NCBI GenBank assembly: GCA_033064195.1
Contig: JARBJD010000124.1
Span: 124,001 to 188,000 of the forward strand
DNA length: 64,000 nt
Direction: 5' to 3'
Origin: Blattamonas nauphoetae
Lineage: Eukaryota > Preaxostyla > Oxymonadida
The notes under the pieces: model-generated
What the model saw: the letters and a program-made list of their open reading frames with translations, nothing else
Database searches by the model: none
Told to the model about the DNA's origin: nothing
Translations under genes and position numbers: made by a program
Shown: positions 33,718 through 44,879 of the stretch, piece by piece
Layout: each line of letters starts with the position of its first letter
How positions within the stretch are numbered: position 1 is the stretch's first letter

Positions 33718-34129
33718 TTAGTGCGTTTCGGATTTCTGCTTCTTCAGTTCATAATCTGCACTGTCAAAGAACTGCCGAAGAACCTGCACAGAAAGAGAAC
33801 AAAAGACGAGGGGTGATTGGGGAGAGATTTCAGAGAAAAGAAGGAAAGAATGAGTTGATTGTTCTAATCGGAGAATAATGAAAGAGTAAGAGAAAATCGA
33901 GTGAATATCTCGTCAGCGGATGGACACATACACCTGACATGATCCCCTTCTTCTTGGGCTGAATTTTCGCTCCATACGAAGGGCCAGCTTTTGGCTTTGG
34001 CGGAGGAAGCTGAAATGAGAGAATTAACAAAACGGAGCAGATACCCTTCGAAGTTCCGTCACAACAGGTTCATCGCCTGATTCGGAGGATGATTCAGCTT
34101 CAGTGTGTTTCTGTTCGTTCGTGGTAACT
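33718..34129 (-). CDS. Endosulfine/ARPP19-like phosphatase inhibitor (5' exon unresolved)
   Basis: Exon C is 33783-33718 (VLRQFFDSADYELKKQKSE...stop). Exon B is 34009-33932 (LPPPKPKAGPSYGAKIQPKK). Exon A runs from ~34129 to 34045 (Glu/Ser-rich, ...ESGDEPVVTELRR). Introns are 148 bp (GTATGT...GTGCAG) and 35 bp (GTATCT...TTTCAG); phases fit. The short C-terminal motif FFDSADY corresponds to the FDSGDY core of endosulfine/ARPP19/Igo proteins; FDSADW/Y forms occur outside animals. Greatwall-type kinases phosphorylate that Ser, after which the protein inhibits PP2A-B55 during cell division or quiescence. No in-frame ATG was found, so a first exon is missing or overlapped by the repeat at ~34150-34240. 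Confidence 0.65.
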
Positions 34130-34164
34130 TGAATAGGACATGAAGATTACTTCAAGAATAAAAA

Positions 34165-34240
34165 GTCGAGCGTCAAGAGCGGTTCAAAGGTGTGTGTGAA
34201 CGGATGACTGGAGCTGAAATATGTTTGCAGAGGACGGCGA
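34165..34240. repeat. Fragment of duplicate unit A/B
   Basis: About 65 bp here (CAAGAGCGGTTCAAAGGTGT and the following bases) matches 36070-36125 in unit B and the reverse complement of 9965-10050 in unit A. It is an isolated piece of the decayed coiled-coil gene next to SPRY copy d. Confidence 0.55.
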
Positions 34241-34290
34241 GTGCAGGTTTTTTCGAGATGAGATGATCAGGTAATCTTGGTGTATCACGC

Positions 34291-35050
34291 TTACCACTTT
34301 ACTTCGTTCATTCCCTCTGAGATTGGTGTTGGTTGGGAGAGGCGAGAAATGTTGTCAATTCGGAATGACGTTCCTTCTCCAAAGAGAGAAAACTGAAAAA
34401 GAGAAAAATGAGAGAAAGGAGAATCAGACTCCAATTCGTACTGATGAAGGAATTCCTGACACATAACTCCTTCCAGTTTCGCCATTCACAAAGAATTGCA
34501 CTGTTCGAGGTGCTGAGTCAAGATCAACTTCCATTCGAACACAATCGCCTTCATGCAGACGAGAGAGACAATATCGACTTGAAATTGATGAAGGAGTGTT
34601 GAATTTGATATATCCATATCTGTTGAGACCGACAGAGTCTGAGAAGATGAGAAGAGAGAAAAACAGACTTTTGACATCGCCTCCAAGAGTTTCGTCAGTT
34701 TTTGGAATTGAATTGTTCGAGTCCATCAAACCAAAACGAAAAGACCCATCTGATCAAACATTGAGGATGAATCAAGTAAACCTGGAATCGAAAGAACTGT
34801 GATTGTGAATGAGACGATTCCAGAAGAGAACGGGTCAGAAAGAAGAGCGGAACTCCAAAGAGAATGTCCAATTTTAGTCTGACCATGTTCCGTTCGGGTG
34901 ATAGTGGTGCGGTTGATGGCGTAATGCAAGTGATTCGTGAAATTGAGCGATGGAAGTGTTTGGAGATGAGTTGGGCCAAAGGAAAAGTGGGTTGAAGGCA
35001 AAAATCGATTGGAGGGAGAATGATTCACTTTCATATATTGAAGATCGATA
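34291..35050 (-). CDS. SPRY/B30.2-domain protein, copy d
   Basis: Reading leftward, the module is complete: LPSLNFTNHLHYAINRTTIT, WSSALLSDPFSSGIVSFTIT, FGLMDSNNSIPKTDETLG, LHEGDCVRMEVDLDSAPRTV, QFFVNGETG, SVRIG, then SFRIDNISRLSQPTPISEG. Introns fall at the shared positions (GTTTACTTG...GATCAG near 34800-34770; GTCTGATTC...TTTCAG near 34427-34391). The gene ends with TAA at 34291. A frame upstream (to ~35180, with CCNHDCRELIQKRCG) may be its N-terminal region but could not be joined. It is followed 3' by the repeat fragment at 34165 and preceded 5' by unit B, so the whole block looks duplicated. Confidence 0.6.
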
Positions 35051-35344
35051 ATCAACAGAGAACTTGATCATGCCCTCAATTTGAGATTTCGTGATTATCG
35101 AAGCAAAATGAATCAATGCACCACACCGTTTCTGAATGAGTTCTCGACAGTCATGATTGCAACAAGTATTTCTCAGTTTTAAGATCCCGTAGACGTTGAA
35201 GAAGTCATGTGGACAGTTTGTCACGAATAATAAAGTGAAGAATGACATGTTTCCATCCAAATAATGATATCGAAACAAAAGGACGATGAATTTGCCACAT
35301 ACAAGATAAACACACGAATATATCAATTGAATAACATTCTCTCG

Positions 35345-36879
35345 TCGTTTTCTGTCCTGCTCCGCTCCGCAAGTGCCTGTTCCGTCGGGAAGCACCTCAT
35401 GGAGAGCGTGATGTTGCTGTGCTTCGGTGATGCGTGACTTCTTCACAAGATCAGTCCGTTTCCGCCATCTGCTTTGTTTCCTCATGTCCAGTCTCACCTC
35501 TTCTTCATCTGCCTGCGAGGATGTCTCACTTTGTTCTTTTGGGGTTCTCCAAATGTGTCTGTCGTTTGGTCTTTGTCACTTCCTGCGAACGTCGCAGAAT
35601 CGGTGAGTTTGACTCGTTCCTCGTTCATCGCGGTCTGCCTGCAATATTCCCGTTTCTGAAGAATGTCCTCACAAACCGAATGTTTTCTGCTCACAATTCT
35701 TTGTTCACTTCAGTCCTGACTTCCACATTCTCTGTTTCTGGAGCTCTTTCTGAGTGTTGTTCCCAGTGTTTTAAGGGCAAGTCTGTCTTCACACCTACTC
35801 CAAGAATTGTTCGAAGTTCCTTTCCAATGTTCATTGCTTGTCAATATTTGTGCGTTCATGTTGGCAAAATGTTCTTCTTCATGCTTCTTGTGTTGCTTCA
35901 GTTTTTTGGTGAGTATTTCCAATCCACTTGAAATTTCCGCTTCAGCCGCATCAAGATCCTCCACTGAATGATCTGCATGATCAGACACTGCTCGTAATTC
36001 ATCCAATTCCTGCTCACATTCGAGTCACTCTCGTTTCCACCATTCCAATGTCTGGCCATCGTCAGCCGAGCATCAAGAACGGTTCAATGGTGTGTGGGAA
36101 TGGATGAATGGAGCTGCAAAATGTTAGGACGTGATGAACCTGCATTTGATGGCAGCAATTCGTTCTTCACGATAGAGTCCAAGAAGAGATGTGAGACACA
36201 TATCTCAACCGAAATAGTCAAATCTCCTTCGACAAATTCGAGTTCTGTCTTCGAAAGTGTCGTTGAAGTTGAGAATGGCTTCGGGCCGCGGTTGGAGAGC
36301 ATCCATTGTGTTCGCCGTGAACTGGTCAAAGACTTCCGGCAAATTCCAAGTTCGTCTGCCGTTTCAGGTTCTTCTTCAGTCTTTGGAGCCGATCACAGCC
36401 AAAACACGTGCTGATTTCTCAATTTGTTGGAGCTGGTTGAGTCGTGCTTTTCGTTGCTGTTCTTCCTCATTGTGGTGGCCATGAAGAGGATGTTCTGGCA
36501 TTTCTTCCATTTGCGCTGTTGTTCCAATCCTTTCTCACTTCGCCTGATGTCATTGTCCTTCCAAGCTCTTCCTTTTCTTTCTTCAAACCAATCCTTCATT
36601 CGATGGACAATTGAAAAGACTTGCTCGCTCCGAGATGAGTCTGATTCAGCATCTGTCGGTGGACTCCTTTGTTCGCAGGCGAGAGGATTCCACGCATTGG
36701 GGGTCATCGCCGGTTCGAGAAGGACTGCATTGTTTTGGCAGACAGAGGCACTCCCTTTTCAGTGTGGAATATCATTTTTCCATCCTATTCTCATTTCTGA
36801 CACTCTTGCAAGAGGAGAGAGGAGATCGAGTGGTCATTTTGGAGCGGTGGAATGATCGTGGTGCTGCGGCCGTCCACGC
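35345..36879 (-). pseudogene. Decayed coiled-coil gene, duplicate unit B (inverted)
   Basis: This is an inverted homologue of 9222-10790. It retains RMKDWFEERKGRAWKDND, a Glu/Gln/Arg helix that reads NEEEQQRKARLNQLQQIEKS in another frame, a coiled coil near 36006-35710 and a basic tail ending at ~35345. Frames change often, as in unit A. It follows SPRY copy e exactly as unit A follows SPRY copy a, so a block of SPRY plus coiled-coil gene was duplicated and inverted ~25 kb apart. Confidence 0.55.
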
Positions 36880-37498
36880 TCACCATCTGAATCCTCTCAT
36901 CTCTCTTGAGATTGGCGTTGGTCGGGAGAGACGAGAAATGTTGTTGATTCGGAATGACGTTCCTTTTCCAGCGACAGAAAACTGAAAAAGTGAAGAAATG
37001 AATGAAGAGAGAATCAGACGCCAATTCGCACTGATGAAGGGAGTCCTGACATGTAACACATTCCAGCCCAGCCATTCACAAAGAATTGCACTGTTCGAGG
37101 TGTTGAGTCGAGATCAACTTCCATTCGAACACAATCGCCTTCTTTCAGAACAGAGTGGCAATCTTCATATGATTCAGATGATGGAGTGTTGAAGGAGAGA
37201 TCACCAAAGCTGCAGAGACTGACAGAGTCTGAGAAGCTGAGAAGAGAGAAAAACAGACTTTTCACATTACGTCCAAGAATTTCATTAATTGCAGTAATCA
37301 GATTGTTGGAGCCCATTAAACCAAAATAGAAACTTCCACCTGATCAAACAATGAAGAGGAATCAAGCATACAGACATTCGGGAGAATGGTGATTGTGATT
37401 GAGATAACTCCACATGTAGGCTTGTCTGACCGGCCGAAAGTGGCGGTCAGTGTCAGTGGACAATTTTTCAAAGGGGAAGATCTCACCTCTCCATACAA
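36880..37498 (-). CDS. SPRY/B30.2-domain protein, copy e (N-terminal strands missing)
   Basis: The conserved module is present from CGVISITITILPN onward: FGLMGSNN, RNVKSLFFSLLSFSDSV, FNTPSS, LKEGDCVRMEVDLDSTPRTV, QFFVNGWAG, SVRIG, then SFRINNISRLSRPTPIS. Introns are at the two standard positions (GTCTGTATGC...GATCAG near 37370-37338; GTCTGATTC...TTTCAG near 37017-36983). The WSSVLL strand is only partly recognisable at ~37500, so the gene is probably 5'-truncated. It ends with TGA at 36880-36882. Confidence 0.55.
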
Positions 37499-37758
37499 TA
37501 CTTAATATTTAAGGGAAACAGGCAAGAAATCAGTTAGTAATGTCATGATTTGTGTACTGAAGCCGTGTGATAGCCTTTTTTCACTTATTTGTACGATTCG
37601 TCTCACTTTCATGATCCTTGTGCCTGTCCAGATCATCATCGCCTCGTTTTGTACTATTCTGCGGAACAAAGGAACTTGGTATGATTCTTTATCACTTTTT
37701 CTGTTTTGTTCTCAATTCTCTTCAGAAAAGATCTCGGAAGGTTCTCTATTGATTCATT

Positions 37759-38360
37759 CTAAATAAGAATGAGCAGCGATTCTAAACGATATCTGCTCAA
37801 CAGCAACGAATGCTGAGTGAATCCAACATCCTCAATCGAGACAGTTTCTGACGACATCGAAAGGAGTGAATCTACTTGAGAGGATTCCAGAATCGACAGA
37901 GCCTTTCCTTCTCCAGCAATCTCGATTGTGTTTCCAGCATGCTGCGGAGTGCATTCGCTCATCGTTCCGGTTTTCATCAAAAGCGACCGTTCACATTGTG
38001 CGGGAAGACGAACACTCAAACCACTCACCGATCCACACTCACTTGCCGACACCCAGCACAGCGACTCGTCCTTCCCATTCACTCCATCCACCACAATCGA
38101 TTCTGGATGGTGGATGGGTTCTGTTGTTAATGTCTCCCCAAGCTGCACTCCGTGGCGATTCAGTGATGCTCAACGACGACGGAAGGGGAGGCGACAGCGA
38201 CCACATCGACACGGCACCAACAAAAGAGATATCGCTGAAAAGTTAACATGATCTTCAAGGAGAAGACCAGACTGATCGAGATCACATTCGAAATGGAAAC
38301 GCCTCTCAATTCACTCCCCTCTCTCCCTCCCCACTCCATTCTCACCACCGTCAGCATCAA
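37759..38360 (-). pseudogene. Fragment of a beta-helix-type surface protein
   Basis: The frame 38148-37759 has a Ser/Thr/Gly-rich, repetitive composition (SASECGSVSGLSVRLPAQCE; GNTIEIAGEGKALSILESSQ; SETVSIEDVGFTQHS) like the pectin-lyase-fold repeat proteins abundant in oxymonads. Upstream (38360-38160) another coding-like piece (GSELRGVSISN) is in a different frame with a stop between. Neither start nor end is convincing; a remnant of a larger gene is likely. Confidence 0.45.
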
Positions 38361-39255
38361 ATCTCCTTCCGACGAACTTCAAGCAAACTAAATCTCACTG
38401 TCTGTGTCCCCATTCAGCCAAAGAAGCGAGCACCTCACCATTTCCCGCTTCGACATCGCGTACAAGCAATCAATGGAGTGTCCTCCTTACTGCTAGAACG
38501 AAGAGAAAACCTCATTCTCTGGTTTCCTGATCCTGCCCTCACCTCCACCACGATCGACACAATCTTGCCAATTTAATCCTCTCCACGGGACACACACGAT
38601 GCTATCAACAGAAATACACCATTCTGCTTCACAGCACTCGCTTACTGAGATGGCACAAACACAAAATAGCTCAGCGAAAGGGACCCTCCCTCATTCTTCG
38701 AGATGATTTCTTGATCATCGTTGTTTCCAACTCATCCATCCGCTAAAGTCAGCACGATTGTCCAATCGCACAATCAGAGCGAAAAGGAACCCTTGCTGTC
38801 GCGTAAACAGTGACAGAACGCACAAGTGCGACAGTCTGTCAAATCCTTCGTCCACAATAAACAACATGATTCTGAGAAACAAGGTGACAAAATTTCACTT
38901 TCCACATTTCTTTTCACTTCCGGCGCTTTCTTGGTTGATGTGATATCTTTCAATTCACCATCTGGATGGAGATCCTTTCTGAGAGTGTTTTCATCTTTAA
39001 GGTTGGAGAAAACCAACCCAAACCCCTTTCTTTTGTTCTCAAAACGATACTGATGTGTGTGAAGCTGGGAAGCTTTTGCAAAGGTGCAGATGTTGTCACA
39101 TCTCTGCTGTTTGAGATTGAAGTTCGTGACTGTATGGGTTCGATCGGTGTCATCAGACGAAAAAGAATCTGAAACAGCTGAATAACAATAAAAAGGATAT
39201 AATCAAATCAAATCTAGAAGAAAAGACACTGAAACTCATTCTCTTTTCAACTTAA
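38361..39255. other. No recognisable gene
   Basis: Short frames on both strands, none coding-like. A plus-strand frame at 38966-39169 (KPLSFVLKTILMCVKLG) is the best of them but has no known motif and no splice context. Confidence 0.4.
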
Positions 39256-39261
39256 TATTTT

Positions 39262-39366
39262 TCCACTCCGGAGAAATGGTAACTTTGGATTATGGTTTCT
39301 GATATTTCTCCGGTCAGTGACCGTCAGTACTTTTCGGTGAAAACTGACCGGTCAGTGCCGGTCAGA
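39262..39366. repeat. ~105-bp dispersed repeat, copy 1
   Basis: It shares with 50708-50812 a block ending in TGAAAACTGACCGGTCAGTG and containing GTCAGT-ACCGTCAGT-type phrases; overall similarity is roughly three quarters by eye. The block ends with the palindrome CTGACCGGTCAG followed by CCGGTCAG. Confidence 0.65.
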
Positions 39367-39371
39367 CAAGC

Positions 39372-39611
39372 CTATCCACATGAGAATGGGGTGGAAAGAA
39401 GGACAGAACTCCAAAGAGAATAGCCATCTACACCTTGACCCTGTCTCGTTCGGGTGATAGTCGTGCGATCGAAGGAGTAATGCGATGGATCGGTGAAATC
39501 CATCGGTGGGAGTGCAATGATTAGAGGATGATATTTGGTGTCAGATACCGGGAGATGGAAAGTCCAGCTGTTCAGAAGCGATGACAGCACATTTTGGAGA
39601 GAATGTTGCAT
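39372..39611 (-). pseudogene. SPRY fragment, copy f
   Basis: Only the first strands of the module remain (ALPPMDFTDPSHYSFDRTTI and WSSVLLSTPFSCG); it stops at 39372, just where the dispersed repeat at 39262-39366 begins. The repeat or its insertion probably removed the 3' part. Confidence 0.55.
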
Positions 39612-39711
39612 TTTGGGGAGATTAAGAGAGCTGAATGTTCGACGACGTAAATCGCATCTGTATCGTCATCTATTGGCCTCATTTCGGCATAGCTGAAGGA
39701 TACTTCATTCA

Positions 39712-40260
39712 TTACCTGACTTCATCCATCATCTTCTCGAAAAAGTCAGTTATTGTGATGTCCGAAGATGACGAAATGAAGGTGAACTGAGTCGAGTCAT
39801 CGATCCACGCTACGAGCTGTTGATTCCCAGAAAATGAAGGATCGCGCAAGAAAAGCTCCGAATTGAGTTTCCATTTGCCTCTGAACTGTCGTGGAGGAGT
39901 TCTTGTTCGAGTCCTTCGAGAAGCCCTTCCTGTTCCATTGATAGCAACAATATTCCCCCTCTGCCCAAAGTTTCGGCTCCATTCGTCTTCCATTCGATCA
40001 TATTGTTGGATATAGACCAAATACTGAATTGGATGGTGTCTTCGTATTCCACTTTTGAGAGGAGTGACTGAAAGACCATTGGAAGATGAGAAGAACACAC
40101 AAAATTCAGTGTTGGTTGGTGGAAGGCACTTCTTTTAAAGATTGAGGAAAGTAAATGCAGTGTGTCATGAGATTCATCTATCCACGACATCAGACGAATA
40201 TTGCGATTGATTTGGACGAGAGAGGGCTCCATTGGAACAATCACTTCATGTAGCAGAAAG
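39712..40260 (-). CDS. Hypothetical protein, exon structure uncertain
   Basis: Two coding-like parts can be joined over a GT-AG intron (GTGTGTTCTTC near 40100 to ...CAATTCAG near 40025). The first part starts at MEPSLVQINRNIRLMSWIDE; the second reads YIQQYDRMEDEWSRNFGQRG and ends in ITDFFEKMMDEVR with a stop at 39712. The phrases SWIDESHDTLHLLSS and AWIDDSTQFTFISSS may be two copies of one internal repeat. No known family is recognised. Confidence 0.35.
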
Positions 40261-40544
40261 AAGATAAGATTCAAAAAATTGAGTGATGAAACAGCTGTCT
40301 GATAAACGATGACAAGTGAGGTCGTTGTGTGGCGAGTGAAGGAGAATGGAGAGGGTATCCTGGGTGAGGAGGGTGGAGTGGAAGTGGAGAGGAGGAAGAC
40401 AGAAGTCACGCACAATTCTGGCAATGCAGCTCTCCTTCTCACTCAGCTCGTTCGTTCTGTCTGTTGTCCTCATTCTAAATGTTCATTCTTACTCGTGCTT
40501 TTCCCTCATTTCGTTGGTTCTTTCTCGAATACGTTTTGATTGGA

Positions 40545-41116
40545 TGGAGGGCAACAAGACAAGACGAAGACAGTCACAAAAAATCTCATCACTAATCCAT
40601 TGGGACGTAGAATGGACCCATCAAGACACATGGTTGCGTACATGGTCATTGCCGTATCGCTCCGATCAACAGTGAGCCTCTGTAGTGCAGTGATTCCAGC
40701 CGGAACGACAAAAACTCTATCCACAACATCAGCGTACGCGTGATACAGTGACTCGTCTGCCTGATAGACTATAAAGTATGGATTTTTTTTGAAACAACGA
40801 AAAGAGATCGTGTTTGTATCTCCAGATTTGGTTTGTGCCGCTCAAAAAAATCTGTAGCCCACGATCTACTCACGTTTTCTCCTGCCTCTTTTTCAGCTCT
40901 CATTCGATGATCGTTGATTGTCCAGGGATTTCCAAGGTGGAAATCCCAAATAATATCTGCGACAATCACATCTTCTTGCTCGTGATTGATGTGCCGCCTC
41001 AAAGACGTCGCAGATGACTTGTCAAGATCCATTTCGCTCAGAACTTTTTTGCCTTCAAAATAGCTTGAAAGGATAGATTCAAACTTCAGAGAATCGAATT
41101 GGCGAGTTAGTGTCAT
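40545..41116 (-). mobile_element. Pogo/CENP-B-type transposase fragment (DNA transposon)
   Basis: The frame from 41116 carries a CENP-B-type helix-turn-helix (GNPWTINDHRMRAEKEAG, then SRSWATDFFERHKPNL). After a shift at an A8 run near 40787, the next frame has the start of a DDE domain (YQADESLYHAYADVVDRV, then MYATMCLDGSILRPNG). The rest of the DDE domain is absent, so the copy is truncated and frameshifted, hence inactive. It is related to, but clearly diverged from, the copy at 45.3-46.4 kb. Confidence 0.65.
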
Positions 41117-41690
41117 AGTCAGACCTTAGTAGCTTGAGTTCAATACGGTACAAATTGAGATCGACTGACCTCAAGATGAGGAAGAGGGCTTGAGATCGAT
41201 TTGGAGTGAATTTTCCCACATTTCACACAAAGTTGTGAAAACTTTTCAGAACAAAGCAAAAAGTGATGATTATCTGGAGTGAAATTATTAACGCAGTTGA
41301 CAAAGAACACATCTCGAGTGAATCCATGAGTTGAAGAACAAACTTAGACAAGTTTCAGTCTGACTCCAATTGGCTGGATCAACAAGGTCTGGCCGAGTGA
41401 CCGAATGTATTCTGAATTTGAACTTATTTGTGACATAATTGGTTTTTATTGCACTTCCGAGTGCATTGTTTTCGTGTTGATGTTCGCTCCAACGGTGAAA
41501 AATGTGGTGAGACATTGATGTTGTTTTTCGACACAGATATGAAATCATGAATTTTCAAGAAAAATTGTGTGACTATGTGGGTATATTAAACATGATGAGA
41601 GAAGAGAATAAAGAATCATAGGGGCATTATATCTAGAGATCGAAAAAATAGAGTTCTTTGAGATCGATCTCTAAGGTCTGGTCATAGTGC
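41114..41690. repeat. Possible MITE next to the pogo fragment
   Basis: CATAGTCAGACCTTAG (~41114-41130) and CTAAGGTCTGGTCATAG (~41672-41688) are imperfect inverted repeats about 560 bp apart. Both ends are accompanied by GAGATCGAT phrases. There is no long frame inside. The match is short and could be chance. Confidence 0.3.
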
Positions 41691-41717
41691 TAAAATGAAC
41701 AGATGATCTTGCCTGAG

Positions 41718-42192
41718 TCACACCTCAGTTGGTCGGTCGACGAGTAGTCGAACTGACTGCTGCTCACCCCAATGATAAACCACAACATTTAGAACCCGAG
41801 TGAAAAGGCTGCCGACGAGGAGTCCGACAGGTCCCGCTGAAAACACCGACGCTGCGTCGACAGAACGGGCAGTGTACTCCACACACACATCGCGCACATT
41901 CTGTACAAACAAAGCAAGCTGCTCTGCCTCGTTCCACTTTATGATGAGGCATAGGGGGGTGCGGAAAGGACCATCGCTTCTTTTCTGAGCATTTTGATGG
42001 CAAAGCTGTGCTGCCTCCCCATGACTTAATTCCATTGATGATTCGTTCAACATCGAACAATGTATTCGTACATTTCCTAAATTGAATCAAAAGCATGTTA
42101 AAACACACCGGAAGAAGTGAAGGGTTGGTACCCCAGTTGTTGAGAAAGAATCGTAGAGATCTCCCGCTGTCTCGCAGTTCACTCGTGCACAA
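41718..42192 (-). CDS. Hypothetical protein
   Basis: The frame 42053-41718 is coding-like and ends LVDRPTEV; it has alternating hydrophobic strands and helices (LALFVQNVRDVCVEYTARSV; GPVGLLVGSLFTRVLNVVV). Upstream to 42192 another frame (FRKCTNTLFDVERIINGI) also looks coding, so an intron or a frameshift near 42030 is likely. More coding-like but unjoined frames lie at 42666-42409. Family unknown. Confidence 0.35.
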
Positions 42193-42738
42193 TGATTTGA
42201 TTCAGTCAAACTATTCATGTGGAGAGGAGTGAAGTCGAATTGTGGAAGCGTTGGATATGATGTAAAATGCTACTGCAAGCTTTGTCTCAACTAATATCAT
42301 CATGTAGTGAGAAGGAAACGAGTTTTGAGAGCGAGTCGCTCGTATCGAATTATTTGTGGTCAATATCGTCCTGTTTTGACTTGAGGATGACATTCCAGCC
42401 AAATTAGGTTATGTTGTTGACAATTCAGACGTAGTGGAGAGGAGCCATGGAGGAGAGGATGAGACGCGATCGAGTGTTACAGTTGGATGATAGTTGGGTG
42501 AGTTCTCTTCACGGATGACCATGCGAGCGAGAGTGATGGCAATTAACCAACTGCTCGGTTCAAGGAGTGTGTCTGAGGCCTCATAAAAGGCGGAGTGGAT
42601 GACAACGGCGTTTGCGGCATCTGGTGATTGTGCTTTCCGATTTGTGAAGGGTTCACTATTGATCATGATAAATCTTCTTTCTGGAAGTTGCTTATGAATA
42701 GGATAGTTCAGATGGAATAAGGAGAATTAAAAACCAGC

Positions 42739-43147
42739 ATGTTCATCAGCCCTTTCTCTGCATCCACCTCGATCCTTCTCCGAGCACAATTTGTGTTACT
42801 GCTTGCCATGATTTGTTTCACCCCTCTCGTTGGGTTCTTTATTGTTTCAGCAAATCAGGTGCATTCCTGATGTTCTCTATTCGCTGTTTGACAATTGATT
42901 CACTTTTCATTCCATTTTTTCTCGAATGACATCAATTTGGTCACAGATCTCGAACAGTCACACATTCGACGTCATTCAACAATGCATTCAAAACTCCTTC
43001 TCACCCGCCGACGCAGTCTCATGGAGGTGACATCTCGAATCGCGTCGGTCATGACTCTCATTTACCCTACCAATTCTCGTTTCTCTGTTTTCCGACAGAT
43101 ATCTTTCCAGATCGTATTCAAAGAGGATCTGTCTCGTCCTTTTTTGA
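42739..43147 (+). CDS. Small hypothetical membrane protein
   Basis: Exons 42739-42858, 42947-43026 and 43099-43147 with GT-AG introns (GTGCATTC...TCACAG, 88 bp; GTGACATC...CGACAG, 72 bp) give about 83 residues. The first exon is one hydrophobic helix (FVLLLAMICFTPLVGFFIVS) usable as signal anchor. The second holds NSHTFDVIQQCIQNSFSPAD. Splice phases agree, but the third exon's frame is not clearly coding, so the end is uncertain. No family recognised. Confidence 0.35.
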
Positions 43148-44056
43148 TCTGAACGGGTGATGACCAGGGTTCTGATTGATCAGATCAATTCAGTATAACC
43201 TTGAGATCAATTGATATCAGATGGACTTTTTGGGCCTGAGATCAATTTTCCTATTTTGGACGTTCCAGATCTCCAACATTTTAATTCACTCTTCTCCACT
43301 CATCGACTCTCAGGGCGTTTCCAAGAGGCAAACCGAAACAAATCAGCGAAATGAACAAGATCTGTACATTCCCCACCTAATCAGGATGAGATTGTTCATA
43401 CTTTCTCTCTCTCAACCAATCGAAAATGCAAGAGCCATGATCAGGAGAAGACGCACAAACCGACCCTGAAATTGAAAACAATCGGAAAAGAGATGGCAAA
43501 ATTCCAGAATCATGACAAAGTCAATGACTAAGATCAGAATATCTTGGACAAAACCGAGATCAACGACACGGTAGACATGATTCTCAACTACAATGGTATG
43601 CAAAGACGAAGAACGACAACACGGATTCGCTTTCGTTTGGTGATTCAAATCTCTTCATCCCACTCAGTCCCCAAAGCAGCTTCCAATGTTGACACCGCCA
43701 AGAGTTGACACGTCATTGGTTGGAGTGGAGGTCGATCTAGGACAGCTCCACGATCCTCTCCACTCCAACAACTCTCTCATTGCCAACAAGATCAAAAGTG
43801 AGTCAAATCAATGTCCATCTGAGAATATGTTGTGCGTTGTTGGAGAGAACTTTTTTTGTTCATTTTCACCTCATCGATTTATCAACGATTGAAATAAATC
43901 ATTCTCATTGACTCTTTTTCGACGAATGTGAAGTGGAGCAAAAATGAAGTGAAACTATATGGTAGAAATTAGGTGATGACTCATTGAAAAATCCATCTCA
44001 TTTCGGTTGAACCGACACTTTGATTCAACTATTTCGAGATGAAACGCACAAGAATA
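43148..44056. other. No recognisable gene
   Basis: TGAGATCAATT-type phrases occur at 43170-43250, similar to those at 41150-41210. A plus-strand frame at 43221-43469 is not convincingly coding. Nothing else is supported. Confidence 0.4.
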
Positions 44057-44641
44057 GTTGTGTCATCAATATGTCCCATGTCACCAATCCGGCCCTTTTT
44101 CTGGAAAATCAATATTGGTCAAACTAAGAAACACTAACATTCCACGTTTAAACACACACGCAATCCTAAGAAAACCTCAAAATACCCCCTTTTGCCCGAT
44201 GAAATAAATCATTTTGGCAATTTCTCGACAACCAGTGACTCGATTTGGATGAAATTTTTCACAGAAACGTTTTAAAGATGAAACGAACATTTTTCAAAAA
44301 ATAGGAGAAAAAATTCTGGGTATTTGGGCAAATAGAAAAACACCAGATTTTTCTCGACAAAAACTTCTGAAGAAAAAAATCTGTTAATGTTTTGATCAAC
44401 TTTTGTCGAGATCTTTACGATAACAATGCATTTTGTTTGATTCAAAACTGATGGCTTGTTGTGGAGAAATGAGGGCAGAATGTTGAAAAAAATGTGTACA
44501 TTCGTAACTGAAAAGGTATTTTGAGGTTTTCTCGGGATCGGGTGGGAGTATAATTCTAATTTTTTTCTTCTTAGTTTGATCTAAATGGTCACTCACAGAA
44601 AAAAGCCGGATTGGTGACACCGGACGGTTTGGTGACACAAC
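44057..44641. mobile_element. MITE with ~37-bp terminal inverted repeats and TA target duplication
   Basis: The ends GTTGTGTCATCAATATGTCC (44057) and the reverse complement of the right end, GTTGTGTCACCAAACCGTCC, match for ~37 bp with about six differences and both continue to TGTCACCAATCCGGC. TA flanks both sides. The inner arms also contain an inverted AAAACCTCAAAATAC. No transposase is encoded. Pogo/Tc1-superfamily elements use TA sites, and pogo-type transposases lie on both sides in this region. A diverged relative lies at 53014-53245. Confidence 0.75.
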
Positions 44642-44879
44642 TATACGCTAAAGAAAAAAGCCAGAAAATGACCTCAGTCGGTAGATTAGATTCCAATTCA
44701 TTCACGTCCAATGCAGTGTGTAAAGCAACCGAATGTTCCGCCAGGACAAGTTCAATATGTAGTTTTCGTCGAGATTTGGAATATATCTTCCCAATGTGGG
44801 AGAAATACCGTTCACATTCAATCTCGGAAACTGCAATTGTGCCAATTGATAGAGCAAGGTCACCAAGTTCTGTTGCCTT

